A stretch of DNA of 64,000 nt from Ectobacillus antri (GCF_003852715.1 NZ_RIAV01000001.1:414769-478768); one strand, 5' to 3'. Counted from the stretch's first letter, positions 44,944-54,353 are shown. Numbers and translations are program-made. Notes: generated by a model not told the origin, from the letters alone.

Positions 44944-45797
44944 GAAGCGCATTTGCGAAATTTCATCCTGCTGTTTTATTTTCTTATTATATAGGAGTTA
45001 TGGTGTTAGCAATGACACTTTTGCATCCTTTTATTTTACTAAGTATGGTGTTGCTTTTATCCTTATTAAATTATATACACGGTACCACGATGAAACCTTT
45101 CTTGCTCAGTTCATTTGTGCTTGCGGTTTTTATCGCAGTGATGAATCCGCTGTTTACGCATCGCGGCAGTACGATTTTATTTTATGTACAAGATAATCCC
45201 GTTACACTTGAGGCGATTACGTATGGCTATACAATGGCACTGTCATTTTTGGCGGTGTCCTTTGCTTTTGTATCGTATCAGGCAATTGTGTCGAGTCATA
45301 AATTTTTATATCTATTTTCTCGTGTTTCCCCAAAAGTAGCGCTTTTAACAATGATTGCGATTCGATTTGTGCCCCTGTTTATGAGACGTCTTGGACAAAT
45401 TCAACTCGTGCATAAGCATAAGGGAGTTGGTATAAAAGCGAAGGCGTCGCAGGGGATGAAGCTTTTATCGGTGCTTCTTGTATGTTCTTTGGAAGAGGCC
45501 CTGCAAACTGCTGACTCAATGAGCGCCAGAGGCTTTGGCACAACAAAGCGAAGTACATACATTCGTTACAGGATGAGCAATAGAGATTATGGGCTTTTTG
45601 CAGTTTTATTAGGACTCTTTCTTGGCGCTGTAATCCTTGCGTCTCAAGGAATCGGCGTTTTAGTAATTTATCCAAAGCTACCATCGCTTATGTTACGTGG
45701 TATGGGTATCCTTTCGTACATGCTGTGCATGTTGTATGTGAGTATACCGTTAGTTATAGAAGGAAGGGAGTGGCTATGGTGGCGTATGCAGAAATAA
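44940..45797 (+). CDS. ECF transporter T component
   Basis: 285 residues with five to six helices of the CbiQ/EcfT family. The two coupling-helix signatures are seen (SLEEALQTADSMSARGFG, with the Ala-Arg-Gly motif). Joins the energising ATPases to the S component. ATG overlaps the preceding stop (ATGA). Its last bases overlap the ATPase gene. Confidence 0.85.
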   Translation: MRSAFAKFHPAVLFSYYIGVMVLAMTLLHPFILLSMVLLLSLLNYIHGTTMKPFLLSSFVLAVFIAVMNPLFTHRGSTILFYVQDNPVTLEAITYGYTMALSFLAVSFAFVSYQAIVSSHKFLYLFSRVSPKVALLTMIAIRFVPLFMRRLGQIQLVHKHKGVGIKAKASQGMKLLSVLLVCSLEEALQTADSMSARGFGTTKRSTYIRYRMSNRDYGLFAVLLGLFLGAVILASQGIGVLVIYPKLPSLMLRGMGILSYMLCMLYVSIPLVIEGREWLWWRMQK

Positions 45798-47407
45798 AAA
45801 ATCTCACTTTTCAATATCCAAATGAAACTAAGCCGGCGTTGTCTTCTGTGTCGCTAGCGATTCCAAAGGGGCAATTTGTTGTATTAGCGGGGCGTTCCGG
45901 TTCGGGAAAAACCACATTGTTGCGACACTTAAAGAAGGAGTTGCAGCCAATTGGTCGATGCAGTGGAGAAGTGTTGTATGAAGGGCAACATGTGCAGGAA
46001 TTGTCACCTATGCAATCTGCACAAGAAATTGGTATGGTGTTTCAAAATCCAGAAAATCAATTGGTGATGGATACAGTCATACAAGAGTTGGCATTTTCAT
46101 TAGAAAATCTGGGATATGATACGAGTACAATTCAAAAGCGGATTGCTGAGTTAATTAGCTTTTTGGGCTTTCAGGATTTGCTACATCGTTCTGTCCATAC
46201 ACTGTCTGGCGGGCAAAAGCAACTTGTTAATTTAGCTGCGGTTCTTATTCTGCAACCAAGGTTGCTGTTGCTGGATGAACCCACAGCACAGCTTGATCCG
46301 ATCGCCGCAAAAGAGTTTTTAACTTTACTGAAACGTATTCATGAAGAACTTGGTATAACAATTATAATGAGTGAGCATCGACTGGATGATGTATTACCTC
46401 TTGCCGATCGTCTTGTATTTATGGAGAGTGGAAGTGTTTTATACGATGCCCCTCCTGTAGAAGTGATGGCATATTTATGGGAACGCAATGAGCTTCGGCT
46501 ATATTTGCCACAAATTCCGCGTTTGTTTTTAGAATGGGGAGTGACAGTGCCACCCCTGACGGTACGTGATGGACAACGAATCTTACCAAATCTAACACCC
46601 GTACAGTCTTCTGTATACGAAAGGAAGAAACGTAATGTGTTACTAGAAGCAAAAGGCATTTATTTTCAATACGAAAAGAACGGTGCGCTTATTTTGCAAA
46701 ACTTATCTCTCGCCATTCAAAAAGGAGAATGGGTAAGTCTTGTTGGTAAAAACGGGACTGGTAAGTCAACACTTCTTACCGTACTAGCAGGATTGCGTAG
46801 CATTAGGCGCGGGAAGCTGTTGTGGGAAGGAAAGCAGCTTCACAAAACAGATGCACAAATCGGTTACGTATCGCAACAGCCTTCTTATCATTTTACACAG
46901 GATACCGTGTGGGAAGAGCTGTTCTTACAAGCGCAAGAACTTGGTTATAAACAGCCCGAAGAGGTTGTCACTGCATTGTTGTCTCGTTTTCATATAGAAG
47001 GAACAAAGCGTCGTCATCCGCATGATTGCAGTGGCGGTGAACAGCAATTGCTTGCAATTTGCAGTGTGTTACTACAACGGCCAAAACTTCTTATTTTAGA
47101 TGAACCGACGAAAGGTTTAGATCCAGAGAAGAAGGAAGAGCTTGCCAAACAGCTGAGTCAGTTGCAAAATGAAGGAACAACCATCATGATGGCAACACAC
47201 GATGTGGAGTTTGCCGCAAAGTACACAGATTGCTGCGTGATGTTGTTTGATGGACAAATCATTTCTGAGCATACGCCGCAACAATTTTTTAGTGAAAACT
47301 TCTTTTACACAACAGCAATTAATCGACTTGTTCGGAAGCAATTACCACAGGCATTAATATGGGAGGATGTGGTGCATACATGTCCAAGCACAATGCTGCA
47401 ATCATAG
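45776..47407 (+). CDS. Fused double ATPase of ECF transporter (A-A')
   Basis: 543 residues holding two ABC ATPase domains. First: GRSGSGKTT, LSGGQKQ, LLLLDEPTAQLD. Second: GKNGTGKST, CSGGEQQ, LLILDEPTKGLD. Fusion of EcfA and EcfA' into one chain is seen in dedicated (group I-like) ECF systems. ATG 45776 follows GAAGGGAG. Ends inside the S-component gene. Confidence 0.87.
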   Translation: MVAYAEIKNLTFQYPNETKPALSSVSLAIPKGQFVVLAGRSGSGKTTLLRHLKKELQPIGRCSGEVLYEGQHVQELSPMQSAQEIGMVFQNPENQLVMDTVIQELAFSLENLGYDTSTIQKRIAELISFLGFQDLLHRSVHTLSGGQKQLVNLAAVLILQPRLLLLDEPTAQLDPIAAKEFLTLLKRIHEELGITIIMSEHRLDDVLPLADRLVFMESGSVLYDAPPVEVMAYLWERNELRLYLPQIPRLFLEWGVTVPPLTVRDGQRILPNLTPVQSSVYERKKRNVLLEAKGIYFQYEKNGALILQNLSLAIQKGEWVSLVGKNGTGKSTLLTVLAGLRSIRRGKLLWEGKQLHKTDAQIGYVSQQPSYHFTQDTVWEELFLQAQELGYKQPEEVVTALLSRFHIEGTKRRHPHDCSGGEQQLLAICSVLLQRPKLLILDEPTKGLDPEKKEELAKQLSQLQNEGTTIMMATHDVEFAAKYTDCCVMLFDGQIISEHTPQQFFSENFFYTTAINRLVRKQLPQALIWEDVVHTCPSTMLQS

Positions 47408-48063
47408 GTGTATGTCTCACAATGGTAGGAGCACTGGCTTATTTATCATTTGTGAATGCAAGACATTTTTTATGGGTGAGTATTTTAATTTTAACTGTAA
47501 CAATGCTTCCTTTTTACATTCGTTTTGAGAAAAAGGCGTTCGCATCGAGAGAGATTGTGTTCATTGCTGTTTTGGCAGCGATTGCGGCAGTGAGCCGTGT
47601 ACCGTTTTCTGTTTTACCTAGCATACAGCCAACTTCATTTGTGATTATTGTGTCTGCTCTAGTACTGGGGGGAGAAGCTGGCTTTTTAATTGGTGCGACG
47701 GCGGCACTTGTATCTAATCTCTTTTTAGGACAAGGACCGTGGACACTGTGGCAAATGTGTGGTTGGGGTTTAATGGGGCTTATCGCAGGTATGCTGCGAA
47801 ATTACACGTTTATGCAAAAGCACATTGGTCGTATTATGTTTGGTATTATAGCTGGGTTTGTGTTTGGGTGGTTCACAAATATCTCAGTGTTTATCACGTT
47901 TCTAGGTGAGCTAACTTGGCAAACGTTATTATTGACTTATGTCACAAGTTTTTATTTTGATCTAGCGCATGCGGCCTCTAATGCTTTTTTCTTAGCTGTA
48001 TTTGGAAGGCAGTGGATCAAAATACTAACACGTTTTAAAGGGAAGTATGGGTTATTAGAATAG
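47380..48063 (+). CDS. ECF transporter S component, probable cobalamin or B12-precursor specific
   Basis: 227 residues with about six or seven helices. The AxxxA contact motif for EcfT is likely in VLAAIAAVSR. GQGPWTLWQMCGWGLMGL is typical of B12-regulated S components. Substrate is inferred from the riboswitch and the DUF4430 proteins. Start ATG 47380 lies within the end of the ATPase gene; GGGAGG upstream is rather far (about 13 bases). Confidence 0.8.
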   Translation: MSKHNAAIIGVCLTMVGALAYLSFVNARHFLWVSILILTVTMLPFYIRFEKKAFASREIVFIAVLAAIAAVSRVPFSVLPSIQPTSFVIIVSALVLGGEAGFLIGATAALVSNLFLGQGPWTLWQMCGWGLMGLIAGMLRNYTFMQKHIGRIMFGIIAGFVFGWFTNISVFITFLGELTWQTLLLTYVTSFYFDLAHAASNAFFLAVFGRQWIKILTRFKGKYGLLE

Positions 48064-48075
48064 GAGGAAGCTTAT

Positions 48076-48312
48076 ATGATGACACGCGAAGAAAAAATGA
48101 ATATTGCAACAAAGATACAAGAATACTTTTCTGAGCAGGGATGGGAGAGAATTGGAAATTTAGAGGCGGAAGCCTTTTTGGACTACATGATGAAAGAAAC
48201 AGGTCCGTATATGTACAATGAAGCGGTACAAGACGCGCAAAAACTTATTTCGGAACGTATACAAAACATAGAAGAAGAGCTATATGGTCTTGAAAAACCA
48301 ATAAAAAAGTGA
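48076..48312 (+). CDS. DUF2164 family protein
   Basis: 78 residues matching DUF2164 (IQEYFSEQGWERIGNLEAEAFLDYMM, GPYMYNEAVQDAQ). RBS AGGAGG. It is 12 bases after the S component and could be the last gene of the B12 operon, although the family is found in other contexts. Function unknown. A terminator follows. Confidence 0.75.
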   Translation: MMTREEKMNIATKIQEYFSEQGWERIGNLEAEAFLDYMMKETGPYMYNEAVQDAQKLISERIQNIEEELYGLEKPIKK

Positions 48313-48315
48313 GAG

Positions 48316-48341
48316 AGGCATGCCCTAGCATGCTTTTTTTT
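48316..48341 (+). terminator. Terminator closing the B12 operon
   Basis: GGCATGC/GCATGC stem followed by TTTTTTTT. Confidence 0.8.
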
Positions 48342-48459
48342 ACACGACAATATTAAATTTCATTTACCGTATTTATTATAAAATATAAATTAATAAAATA
48401 CAAAACAGGAAAAAGGATGCCTTGCCTTGCTATACTAAAGCAAAAGCGAGGTGATATGT

Positions 48460-49938
48460 ATGGCACAATCCGTAATTGTAATTGGCGGCGGGATTGGTGG
48501 TTTAACAGCCGGTGCATTACTAGCGAAAGTCGGTTATGACGTAACTGTATTAGAAGCATCAAGAGAATGGGGCGGGTGTGCTGGGAAATTTAAGCGCGGT
48601 CCCTATACGTTTGCTGTTGGTGCCACACTTGGTATGGGGTTTGAAAATGGAGGAATACACGATCGCATTTTGCGTTTTCTAGACATTTCAGTAAAGAGTT
48701 TGTTGTTAGAAAAGGTTATGTATATTCATATGCCTGATCAAACGTTTATTTTTCACCGTAATCGTAACCAACATGTAACAGAGTTACAAAAGGTGTTTCC
48801 TTCATATGGCAGTAACCTAAGAGCTTTTTATCAAGATGTATATGACATTGCTAGCGAGATTCGTAAGCTCATGAAACCATTGCCTGTGTTACCACCAACA
48901 ACTTTTAAAGAGTGGTTCATGTTATTTCGTTCGTTATCTATTACATCTCCGCGGCTACTGCCATATTTCAATCAGACACTATCTACACTTCTTCACAAAC
49001 ATGGTTTAGCAGATGTTGCAGACTTTGTTCATCTTATTGATGCACAAATCATTGATAGTATGCAGGCAACGAATGAAACTTGTTCGCTGCTATTAGGGTG
49101 TCTTGCACTTGATATTTATCATGAAGGTGCATTTTACGTGGAAGGCGGTTTATTCCAAGTAGCATATTCTTTGGCACAATGTATTACAGAACATAATGGA
49201 AACACAAAATTGGGAAGAAAGGTCGTTGCCGTAGAGAAAACAGAAGAAGGGTGGACGGTAAGAGATCACCGCGGTGACATGTACAAAGCGCAACATGTAA
49301 TTTGTAATGTACCCATCGGAAACCTACAGCAATTTCTAGCGCCTACTATTATGAGCAAACTGCCAAGTTCGTTTCATAACAAAGTAACCACTATGCAGTG
49401 GGGAGCGTTTACACTGTACCTGGCTATTAAAGAGGAGGTTATTCTTCCTCATACGCCTTTGTTTCAACAGGTCCTTACAGGAAAAGGGATGTCTGAAGGA
49501 GAACACTTATTTTTATCGCTTTCACATCCTGATGATCGAAAGCGAGCCCCGAGCGGTACACGAACTCTTACTGTTTCTACGCACATTGATTTATCAAAAT
49601 GGGAGACAAAAGATGCGTACGATAAAAGAAAAAGCTATATGACAGAAAAAATGCTTGAAAATATACAATGTGTTTTCCCACAGCTTCACGAGGGAATAAT
49701 AAAGATCATTACAGGGGCGCCGCGCGCTTGGGAACGATTTGTAGGAAGAGCAGGTGTAGGTGGATTTCCGCAAAGTACAAAGCATGCCTTGTTTCAAAGC
49801 GTGTCCCATCGCACGGGAATTCCAGGACTTTGGCTCTGCGGTGATACTATTTTTCCGGGTGCTGGCACAATTGGTGTTTCTGTAAGCGGATATCATGTAT
49901 TTCGTTCCATCACCAACAATAAATATCAATTACCGTAA
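48460..49938 (+). CDS. CrtN/CrtD-like FAD-dependent oxidoreductase
   Basis: 492 residues of the phytoene-desaturase superfamily: VIVIGGGIGGLTAG, VLEASREWGGCAG, YVEGGLFQVAYSLA and the C-terminal LWLCGDTIFPGAGTIGVSVSG. Distant from CrtP at 12043; it resembles carotenoid isomerase or C-3',4' desaturase types, but the substrate is unknown. ATG 48460 follows GAGGTGA. A short-chain dehydrogenase gene follows after 15 bases. Confidence 0.78.
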   Translation: MAQSVIVIGGGIGGLTAGALLAKVGYDVTVLEASREWGGCAGKFKRGPYTFAVGATLGMGFENGGIHDRILRFLDISVKSLLLEKVMYIHMPDQTFIFHRNRNQHVTELQKVFPSYGSNLRAFYQDVYDIASEIRKLMKPLPVLPPTTFKEWFMLFRSLSITSPRLLPYFNQTLSTLLHKHGLADVADFVHLIDAQIIDSMQATNETCSLLLGCLALDIYHEGAFYVEGGLFQVAYSLAQCITEHNGNTKLGRKVVAVEKTEEGWTVRDHRGDMYKAQHVICNVPIGNLQQFLAPTIMSKLPSSFHNKVTTMQWGAFTLYLAIKEEVILPHTPLFQQVLTGKGMSEGEHLFLSLSHPDDRKRAPSGTRTLTVSTHIDLSKWETKDAYDKRKSYMTEKMLENIQCVFPQLHEGIIKIITGAPRAWERFVGRAGVGGFPQSTKHALFQSVSHRTGIPGLWLCGDTIFPGAGTIGVSVSGYHVFRSITNNKYQLP

Positions 49939-49953
49939 ATAAAGGAGAAAAAT

Positions 49954-50700
49954 ATGAATTATAAAAACAAAATAGTACTTGTAACCGGCGGTGCAAATGG
50001 AATTGGAAAAAGTATTACAGCAGCCTATGGCGAGGCAGGCGCAACCGTTATTATGGCAGATGTTGATAAAGTACAAGGTGAAAAATTGGCAACGGTATAC
50101 CAAAATCAGGGGTATAAGGTCTTCTTTTATCCAATTGATTTGCAACATGTGCAGCATATACAGCACATGTTTGAAGAAGTTTCTCGTGAGCATGGAAACG
50201 TACAAATTCTGATTAATAATGCTGGTCTCAGTAAGTTTAAATCGTTTTTCACGTTAACAGTGGAAGAGTGGGACGAAGTGCTAAACGTTAACTTACGAGG
50301 AATGGTATTTGCCGCACAAGCTTTTGCTAAGCAAAACCAAGGAACTTCTTACGGCCGCATCGTTAATATCGCTTCCACACGTGCGTTTATGTCAGAACCG
50401 CATTCCGAGGCGTATGCTGCTTCTAAAGGCGGTATTGTCGCGCTGACACATGCCCTAGCCATATCATTAAGTAAAGAACATATTACCGTGAATAGTATTA
50501 GTCCTGGATGGATTCAAACAGACCATTATGAGGCACTCACCAATCAAGACCATGAACAGCATCCTTCTTTACGGGTTGGAAGACCTGAGGATATTGTAAA
50601 TGCGTGCTTATTTTTAACAGATGAAAAAAATGACTTCATTAATGGTGAAAATATCATAATTGATGGGGGGATGACGAAAAAAATGATTTATACAGAATAA
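49954..50700 (+). CDS. Short-chain dehydrogenase/reductase
   Basis: 248-residue classical SDR: VTGGANGIGKS cofactor motif, NNAG, catalytic Ser in IASTRAF, Tyr and Lys in YAASKGG, and ISPGWIQT. NAD(P)-dependent oxidoreductase of unknown substrate, probably co-transcribed with the CrtN-like gene. Confidence 0.87.
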   Translation: MNYKNKIVLVTGGANGIGKSITAAYGEAGATVIMADVDKVQGEKLATVYQNQGYKVFFYPIDLQHVQHIQHMFEEVSREHGNVQILINNAGLSKFKSFFTLTVEEWDEVLNVNLRGMVFAAQAFAKQNQGTSYGRIVNIASTRAFMSEPHSEAYAASKGGIVALTHALAISLSKEHITVNSISPGWIQTDHYEALTNQDHEQHPSLRVGRPEDIVNACLFLTDEKNDFINGENIIIDGGMTKKMIYTE

Positions 50701-50761
50701 GGGGAAATGTTGTCTCATATAGTGAGGATGTAGGGTCGCGACTACATAGTTTGCCTCCATT

Positions 50762-50789
50762 GCACTCCTTTAGGGGAGTGCCTTTTTTG
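50762..50789 (+). terminator. Terminator after SDR gene
   Basis: GCACTCC/GGAGTGCC stem and TTTTTTG. Confidence 0.8.
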
Positions 50790-50858
50790 TTACACAAACG
50801 CGTATACACTTTTCAGACATCGTTTAGTTTCAATAGTTAGTTGGTGAAGTCTTTTTTG

Positions 50859-50885
50859 AAAAAAAACACCCAAGATGGGTGCTTT
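50859..50885 (-). terminator. Terminator of small leftward gene
   Basis: Read on the minus strand, AGCACCCATCTTGGGTG followed by TTTTTTT. Confidence 0.75.
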
Positions 50886-51076
50886 TACTCTTGCGCTAGA
50901 ATTTGTGCAGTACTGTCACATTCTTTCAATGCGCTTTGGACAGAATGTAAAGATTGTTCAATACGACTGCGATTATCAGCTTTTTCAACTGTTTGCAATG
51001 CGTTTTGTAGGCAAGACATAGCCTCATTTAGCGCTGTGCAGGAATCTTGTACATGACCTCTTGCATTTTTTTGCAT
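50885..51076 (-). CDS. Small helical hypothetical protein
   Basis: 63 residues, predicted alpha-helical hairpin with heptad-like hydrophobics (ALNEAMSCLQNALQTVEKA, SLHSVQSALKEC) and three Cys. Strong AAGGAGG site before ATG and its own terminator. No family is recognised with confidence; the size and helical layout recall small spore-associated Bacillus proteins. Confidence 0.6.
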   Translation of the reverse strand: MQKNARGHVQDSCTALNEAMSCLQNALQTVEKADNRSRIEQSLHSVQSALKECDSTAQILAQE

Positions 51077-51221
51077 CGTTATTTCCTCCTTATTTTAAAG
51101 TACTTTTGTAGTATGAGAAAGAGTAGCTGATTTTATAAGTGTAAAAATAATTAAAATATTCAGTTTATTATTATAGTGTGGTATGATGTTTTCGAAGCGT
51201 TTACAAAAGGGGTGTGGAGAA

Positions 51222-52112
51222 ATGACGGTCGAATTGGCAGTAAAATCAGTTGTGCTTTCTAATGGAGAAACAATGGCGTATCGGGAGAGCGGTTCTGGTA
51301 ATGAAGTAATCATATTGATTCATGGCAATATGACATCGTCCAGGCATTGGGATGTTGTCATGAACGAGCTTACAGACTATAAAGTGTACGCTGTTGATTT
51401 ACGCGGATTTGGTTTTTCTACATACAACAATGAAATTAACTCCCTTCAGGATTTTGCAGATGATGTAAAGCTGTTTACAGATGAAATGGGCTTGTCTTCA
51501 TTTACACTTGTCGGTTGGTCTACCGGCGGCGGTGTGGCTATGCAATTTGCAGCAACCTATCCTGAAGTTGTAAAATCGATAGTGTTGATTGAATCAGTCG
51601 GTATTTCTGGTTATCCAATATTTAAAAAGGATGAGAACGGCGCACCGCTCATTGGAGAATTTTTAAAGACCAAAGATGAAATTGCCGCTGACCCTATTCA
51701 AGTGGCGCCTGTCCTGCAAGCCTTACAACATAAAGATACAAACTTCTATCGCACGCTTTGGAATATGGTCATTTATACCCAAAAACAGCCTGCTCCAGAA
51801 CAATACGAGGCGTATCTTGCCGATATGCTTACGCAGAGAAACCTTGTAGATGTGAATTACAGTTTAGTGACATTCAATATTTCTCATCAACATAACGGCG
51901 TTGTTGAGGGAAGTGGAGCAGTTTCTAACATTAAAGCCCCTGTTTTAATTATACAGGGTGATCGTGATTATGTTGTGCCGATGACAATGGCGGAGGGCAT
52001 TCATGAAGCCATTCCTCATTCAAAATTTGTTGTTCTTGAAAACTGTGGTCATTCACCGCTTGTCGACTGCCTAGACGAGCTTGTTGCACATATTCGTAAT
52101 TTTATAGCGTAA
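51222..52112 (+). CDS. Alpha/beta hydrolase
   Basis: 296 residues. Oxyanion motif IHGNMTSS, nucleophile elbow GWSTGG, acid Asp in QGDRDYVVP, and catalytic His in NCGHSPL: a complete triad. A cap domain lies about 140-230. Substrate unknown. ATG 51222 follows GGGGTGTGGAG; an earlier in-frame ATG has no site. Confidence 0.87.
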   Translation: MTVELAVKSVVLSNGETMAYRESGSGNEVIILIHGNMTSSRHWDVVMNELTDYKVYAVDLRGFGFSTYNNEINSLQDFADDVKLFTDEMGLSSFTLVGWSTGGGVAMQFAATYPEVVKSIVLIESVGISGYPIFKKDENGAPLIGEFLKTKDEIAADPIQVAPVLQALQHKDTNFYRTLWNMVIYTQKQPAPEQYEAYLADMLTQRNLVDVNYSLVTFNISHQHNGVVEGSGAVSNIKAPVLIIQGDRDYVVPMTMAEGIHEAIPHSKFVVLENCGHSPLVDCLDELVAHIRNFIA

Positions 52113-52130
52113 TGTCCATAGACACATAAG

Positions 52131-52168
52131 AAAAAGGAAAACCAGCGAAAATGCTGGTTTTCCTTTTG
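52131..52168 (+). terminator. Terminator after hydrolase gene
   Basis: AAAAAGGAAAACCAGC/GCTGGTTTTCCTTTT. Confidence 0.8.
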
Positions 52169-52220
52169 TGTTCAGATGTATAATGAAAGCTGTTGATTTC
52201 GCATGTGGGAGTGAGCATAT

Positions 52221-53402
52221 TTGAATAAAACGTATACATTTTGGATGATGGTAAGCATTGTGGCAATTTCAGGATTGTCTCAAGGCATGCTGTTGCCTGC
52301 CATCGCAATGATTTTTGAGGCAAAAGGTGTAAGCTCCAGCGTGAACGGTTTGCATGCTACTGCATTATACATCGGTATTTTGGTTATTTCGCCATTTTTA
52401 GAAAAGCCCATGCAGCGATTTGGCATGAAACCCGTCATTATGCTTGGGGGATTTATGGTTGTTACGTCTCTTTTCTTCTTTACCCAAACCTTCTCATTTT
52501 GGATTTGGTTTGCACTTCGATTTATAGTTGGTGTGGGAGATCATATGCTTCATGTTGGAACACAAACATGGATTACCACATCTTCTGACCCACACCGCGT
52601 TGGTAGAAATGTATCTATTTATGGCGTATCCTTTAGTGCTGGATTTGCGATTGGTCCGTATTTAGCGAGCACAGTATCGTACGGACTAGCGACACCGTTT
52701 ATGATTTCGACCGTTTTGTGTTTAATCGGTTGGTTATTGATGATTCCTACGCAAAATACCTTTCCTGAGCAGGAAATGGCAGAAAAAAAAGGTTCATCTG
52801 TTATTCGGTATAAAAAAGTGTTGCAGCTAAGTTGGCTAGCGTTATTGGCACCGTTCGTTTATGGTTTACTAGAAGCAATGCTTAACAGCAACCTACCTGT
52901 ATACGGACTGCGTAACGGATTAACAATCGAGCAAATCTCTTTTTTACTACCTGTTTTTTCTATCGGGGGTATTCTAACGCAAATTCCGCTTGGGGTATTA
53001 AGTGATACAATAGGAAGAAGGACAGTTTTAACATGGGTGTTTGGAGTTGGTGCACTGCTGTTTATGTTGGCAGCTGCAGGTGAACAACACTACTGGTTAC
53101 AATTGCTTTGCGTTTTTCTTGCTGGTATGGTGGTCGGATCAACCTTTTCGATGGGACTTGGATTTATGACAGACACATTACCAAAATATCTCCTTCCGGC
53201 AGGAAACATATTGTGCGGAATTGCTTTTAGCCTTGGAAGTATTACAGGTCCTATATTTGGCGGTATTTTTATTGAATATTTAACAGGTATTAGTTTTTAC
53301 ATTAGTATTTCTTTACTACTCGGTGCTGTCTGTTTGATTTATATCACACGTACAAGACGTCAAGAGAGCCCCATTAATAAGAAGCGAATAGAAAATTTTT
53401 AG
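52221..53402 (+). CDS. MFS transporter
   Basis: 393 residues, 12 helices in two halves. The loop 8-9 signature GVLSDTIGRRTVL and GVGDHMLHVGTQTW are seen. Drug-efflux-type MFS; substrate unknown. TTG start after GGAGTGAGCATAT. Followed by a terminator and a convergent ArsR gene. Confidence 0.83.
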   Translation: MNKTYTFWMMVSIVAISGLSQGMLLPAIAMIFEAKGVSSSVNGLHATALYIGILVISPFLEKPMQRFGMKPVIMLGGFMVVTSLFFFTQTFSFWIWFALRFIVGVGDHMLHVGTQTWITTSSDPHRVGRNVSIYGVSFSAGFAIGPYLASTVSYGLATPFMISTVLCLIGWLLMIPTQNTFPEQEMAEKKGSSVIRYKKVLQLSWLALLAPFVYGLLEAMLNSNLPVYGLRNGLTIEQISFLLPVFSIGGILTQIPLGVLSDTIGRRTVLTWVFGVGALLFMLAAAGEQHYWLQLLCVFLAGMVVGSTFSMGLGFMTDTLPKYLLPAGNILCGIAFSLGSITGPIFGGIFIEYLTGISFYISISLLLGAVCLIYITRTRRQESPINKKRIENF

Positions 53403-53423
53403 GCCGGCATATAATTGCCGGCC
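53402..53423. terminator. Bidirectional hairpin
   Basis: GGCCGGCA/TGCCGGCC stem between convergent genes. Confidence 0.65.
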
Positions 53424-53426
53424 TTC

Positions 53427-53996
53427 TCATGGTTTTTGCCACAATTCCTCTGGATTTAGCTCGTATCTACCTTTTTCACGGTACATGATTTGGTTTATAA
53501 TGAATTCACGGCGGATGGTCGCATAATCATCATGGTACTGTTTAATGTATTCATTAATTTCTTTCTCCTCATACACTTTGCCACGTTTTAACCCTTTAGC
53601 TATATGATGCAAAAGGATAAGCTTCTTTTTCCGCTGCGCTGGAATTGTTTTCAAGCGCCCGTCTTTCAGTGAGAAATTGTCTACGATTTTTTGATGCTCC
53701 GCGTTATATTTCATTACATCTTCCTCCTGTTGTAGTATATCTATTAGACCAGAAGCATAGTGCTCCAAAATCGACTTGTTTACATGAAAATATACAGTGT
53801 TCTTGTCCCGATGTTCACCTACAAGATTTAATTCGCGTAGTTTTGACATGTGATGAGATACGGCAGGAGGAGTAAGTCCTAGTATACCTGCCAATGTTTG
53901 TCCATGCTTAGACCCTTTAGAAAGTAAGACAAGAATACGAATTCGGGTGGGATCACTCATTACTTTATGAAATTGAACCAAACGATTTAACTGCAA
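53427..53996 (-). CDS. ArsR-type regulator with DUF2087 domain
   Basis: 189 residues. ArsR winged helix about 8-85 (MSDPTRIRILVLL, LTPPAVSHHMSKLRELNLV) and C-terminal DUF2087 (about 110-185; LLHHIAKGLKRGKVYEEKEINEYI). No metal-binding Cys pattern, so the signal is not a typical metal. The TTG at 53996 is preferred because AAAGGAG is 9 bases upstream; a TTG 27 bases earlier would overlap that site. Palindromes lie just upstream. Confidence 0.82.
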   Translation of the reverse strand: MQLNRLVQFHKVMSDPTRIRILVLLSKGSKHGQTLAGILGLTPPAVSHHMSKLRELNLVGEHRDKNTVYFHVNKSILEHYASGLIDILQQEEDVMKYNAEHQKIVDNFSLKDGRLKTIPAQRKKKLILLHHIAKGLKRGKVYEEKEINEYIKQYHDDYATIRREFIINQIMYREKGRYELNPEELWQKP

Positions 53997-54025
53997 ATAA
54001 CAAAATCTCCTTTCATTAGACAAAT

Positions 54026-54050
54026 ATCTAATTAGATTATCATCTAATTA
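54026..54050 (-). promoter_or_regulatory. Candidate ArsR autoregulatory site
   Basis: Perfect 12-bp palindrome ATCTAATTAGAT (54026-54037) followed by a repeated half ATCTAATTA (54042-54050), 30-54 bases before the ArsR start. Confidence 0.5.
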
Positions 54051-54143
54051 TTTTAGAAAAGCAACTGTTTGAATGAATTTTCTAAAAATAATCATTACTT
54101 AAGATGTAGGATACAATGATACTAAAAGAAAGTAGGTGAGAAG

Positions 54144-54353
54144 ATGACAAAACAAGTGTCTAAAAAGAAGTTTGAAGTGCTACCGGAGGAAACAATTTCG
54201 GATTGTTTGGCAAGAATGGAAGCAGAAGGCTACGTACCTTCGCGCCGCACAGAAGAGCCTGTTTTTCGAGAAGTGATGAAAGATGGGAAATCTGTACCAG
54301 AGGTATGGGGTAGGAAAATTGTGTTTGAAGGAAAGCTTCAAATTCAAAAATAA
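54144..54353 (+). CDS. NETI motif protein
   Basis: 69-residue protein. ETISDCLARMEAEGYVPSRRTE and EPVF match the NETI family (here EETI). Short cytoplasmic Bacillus protein of unknown role. RBS TAGGTGAGAAG. Confidence 0.72.
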   Translation: MTKQVSKKKFEVLPEETISDCLARMEAEGYVPSRRTEEPVFREVMKDGKSVPEVWGRKIVFEGKLQIQK

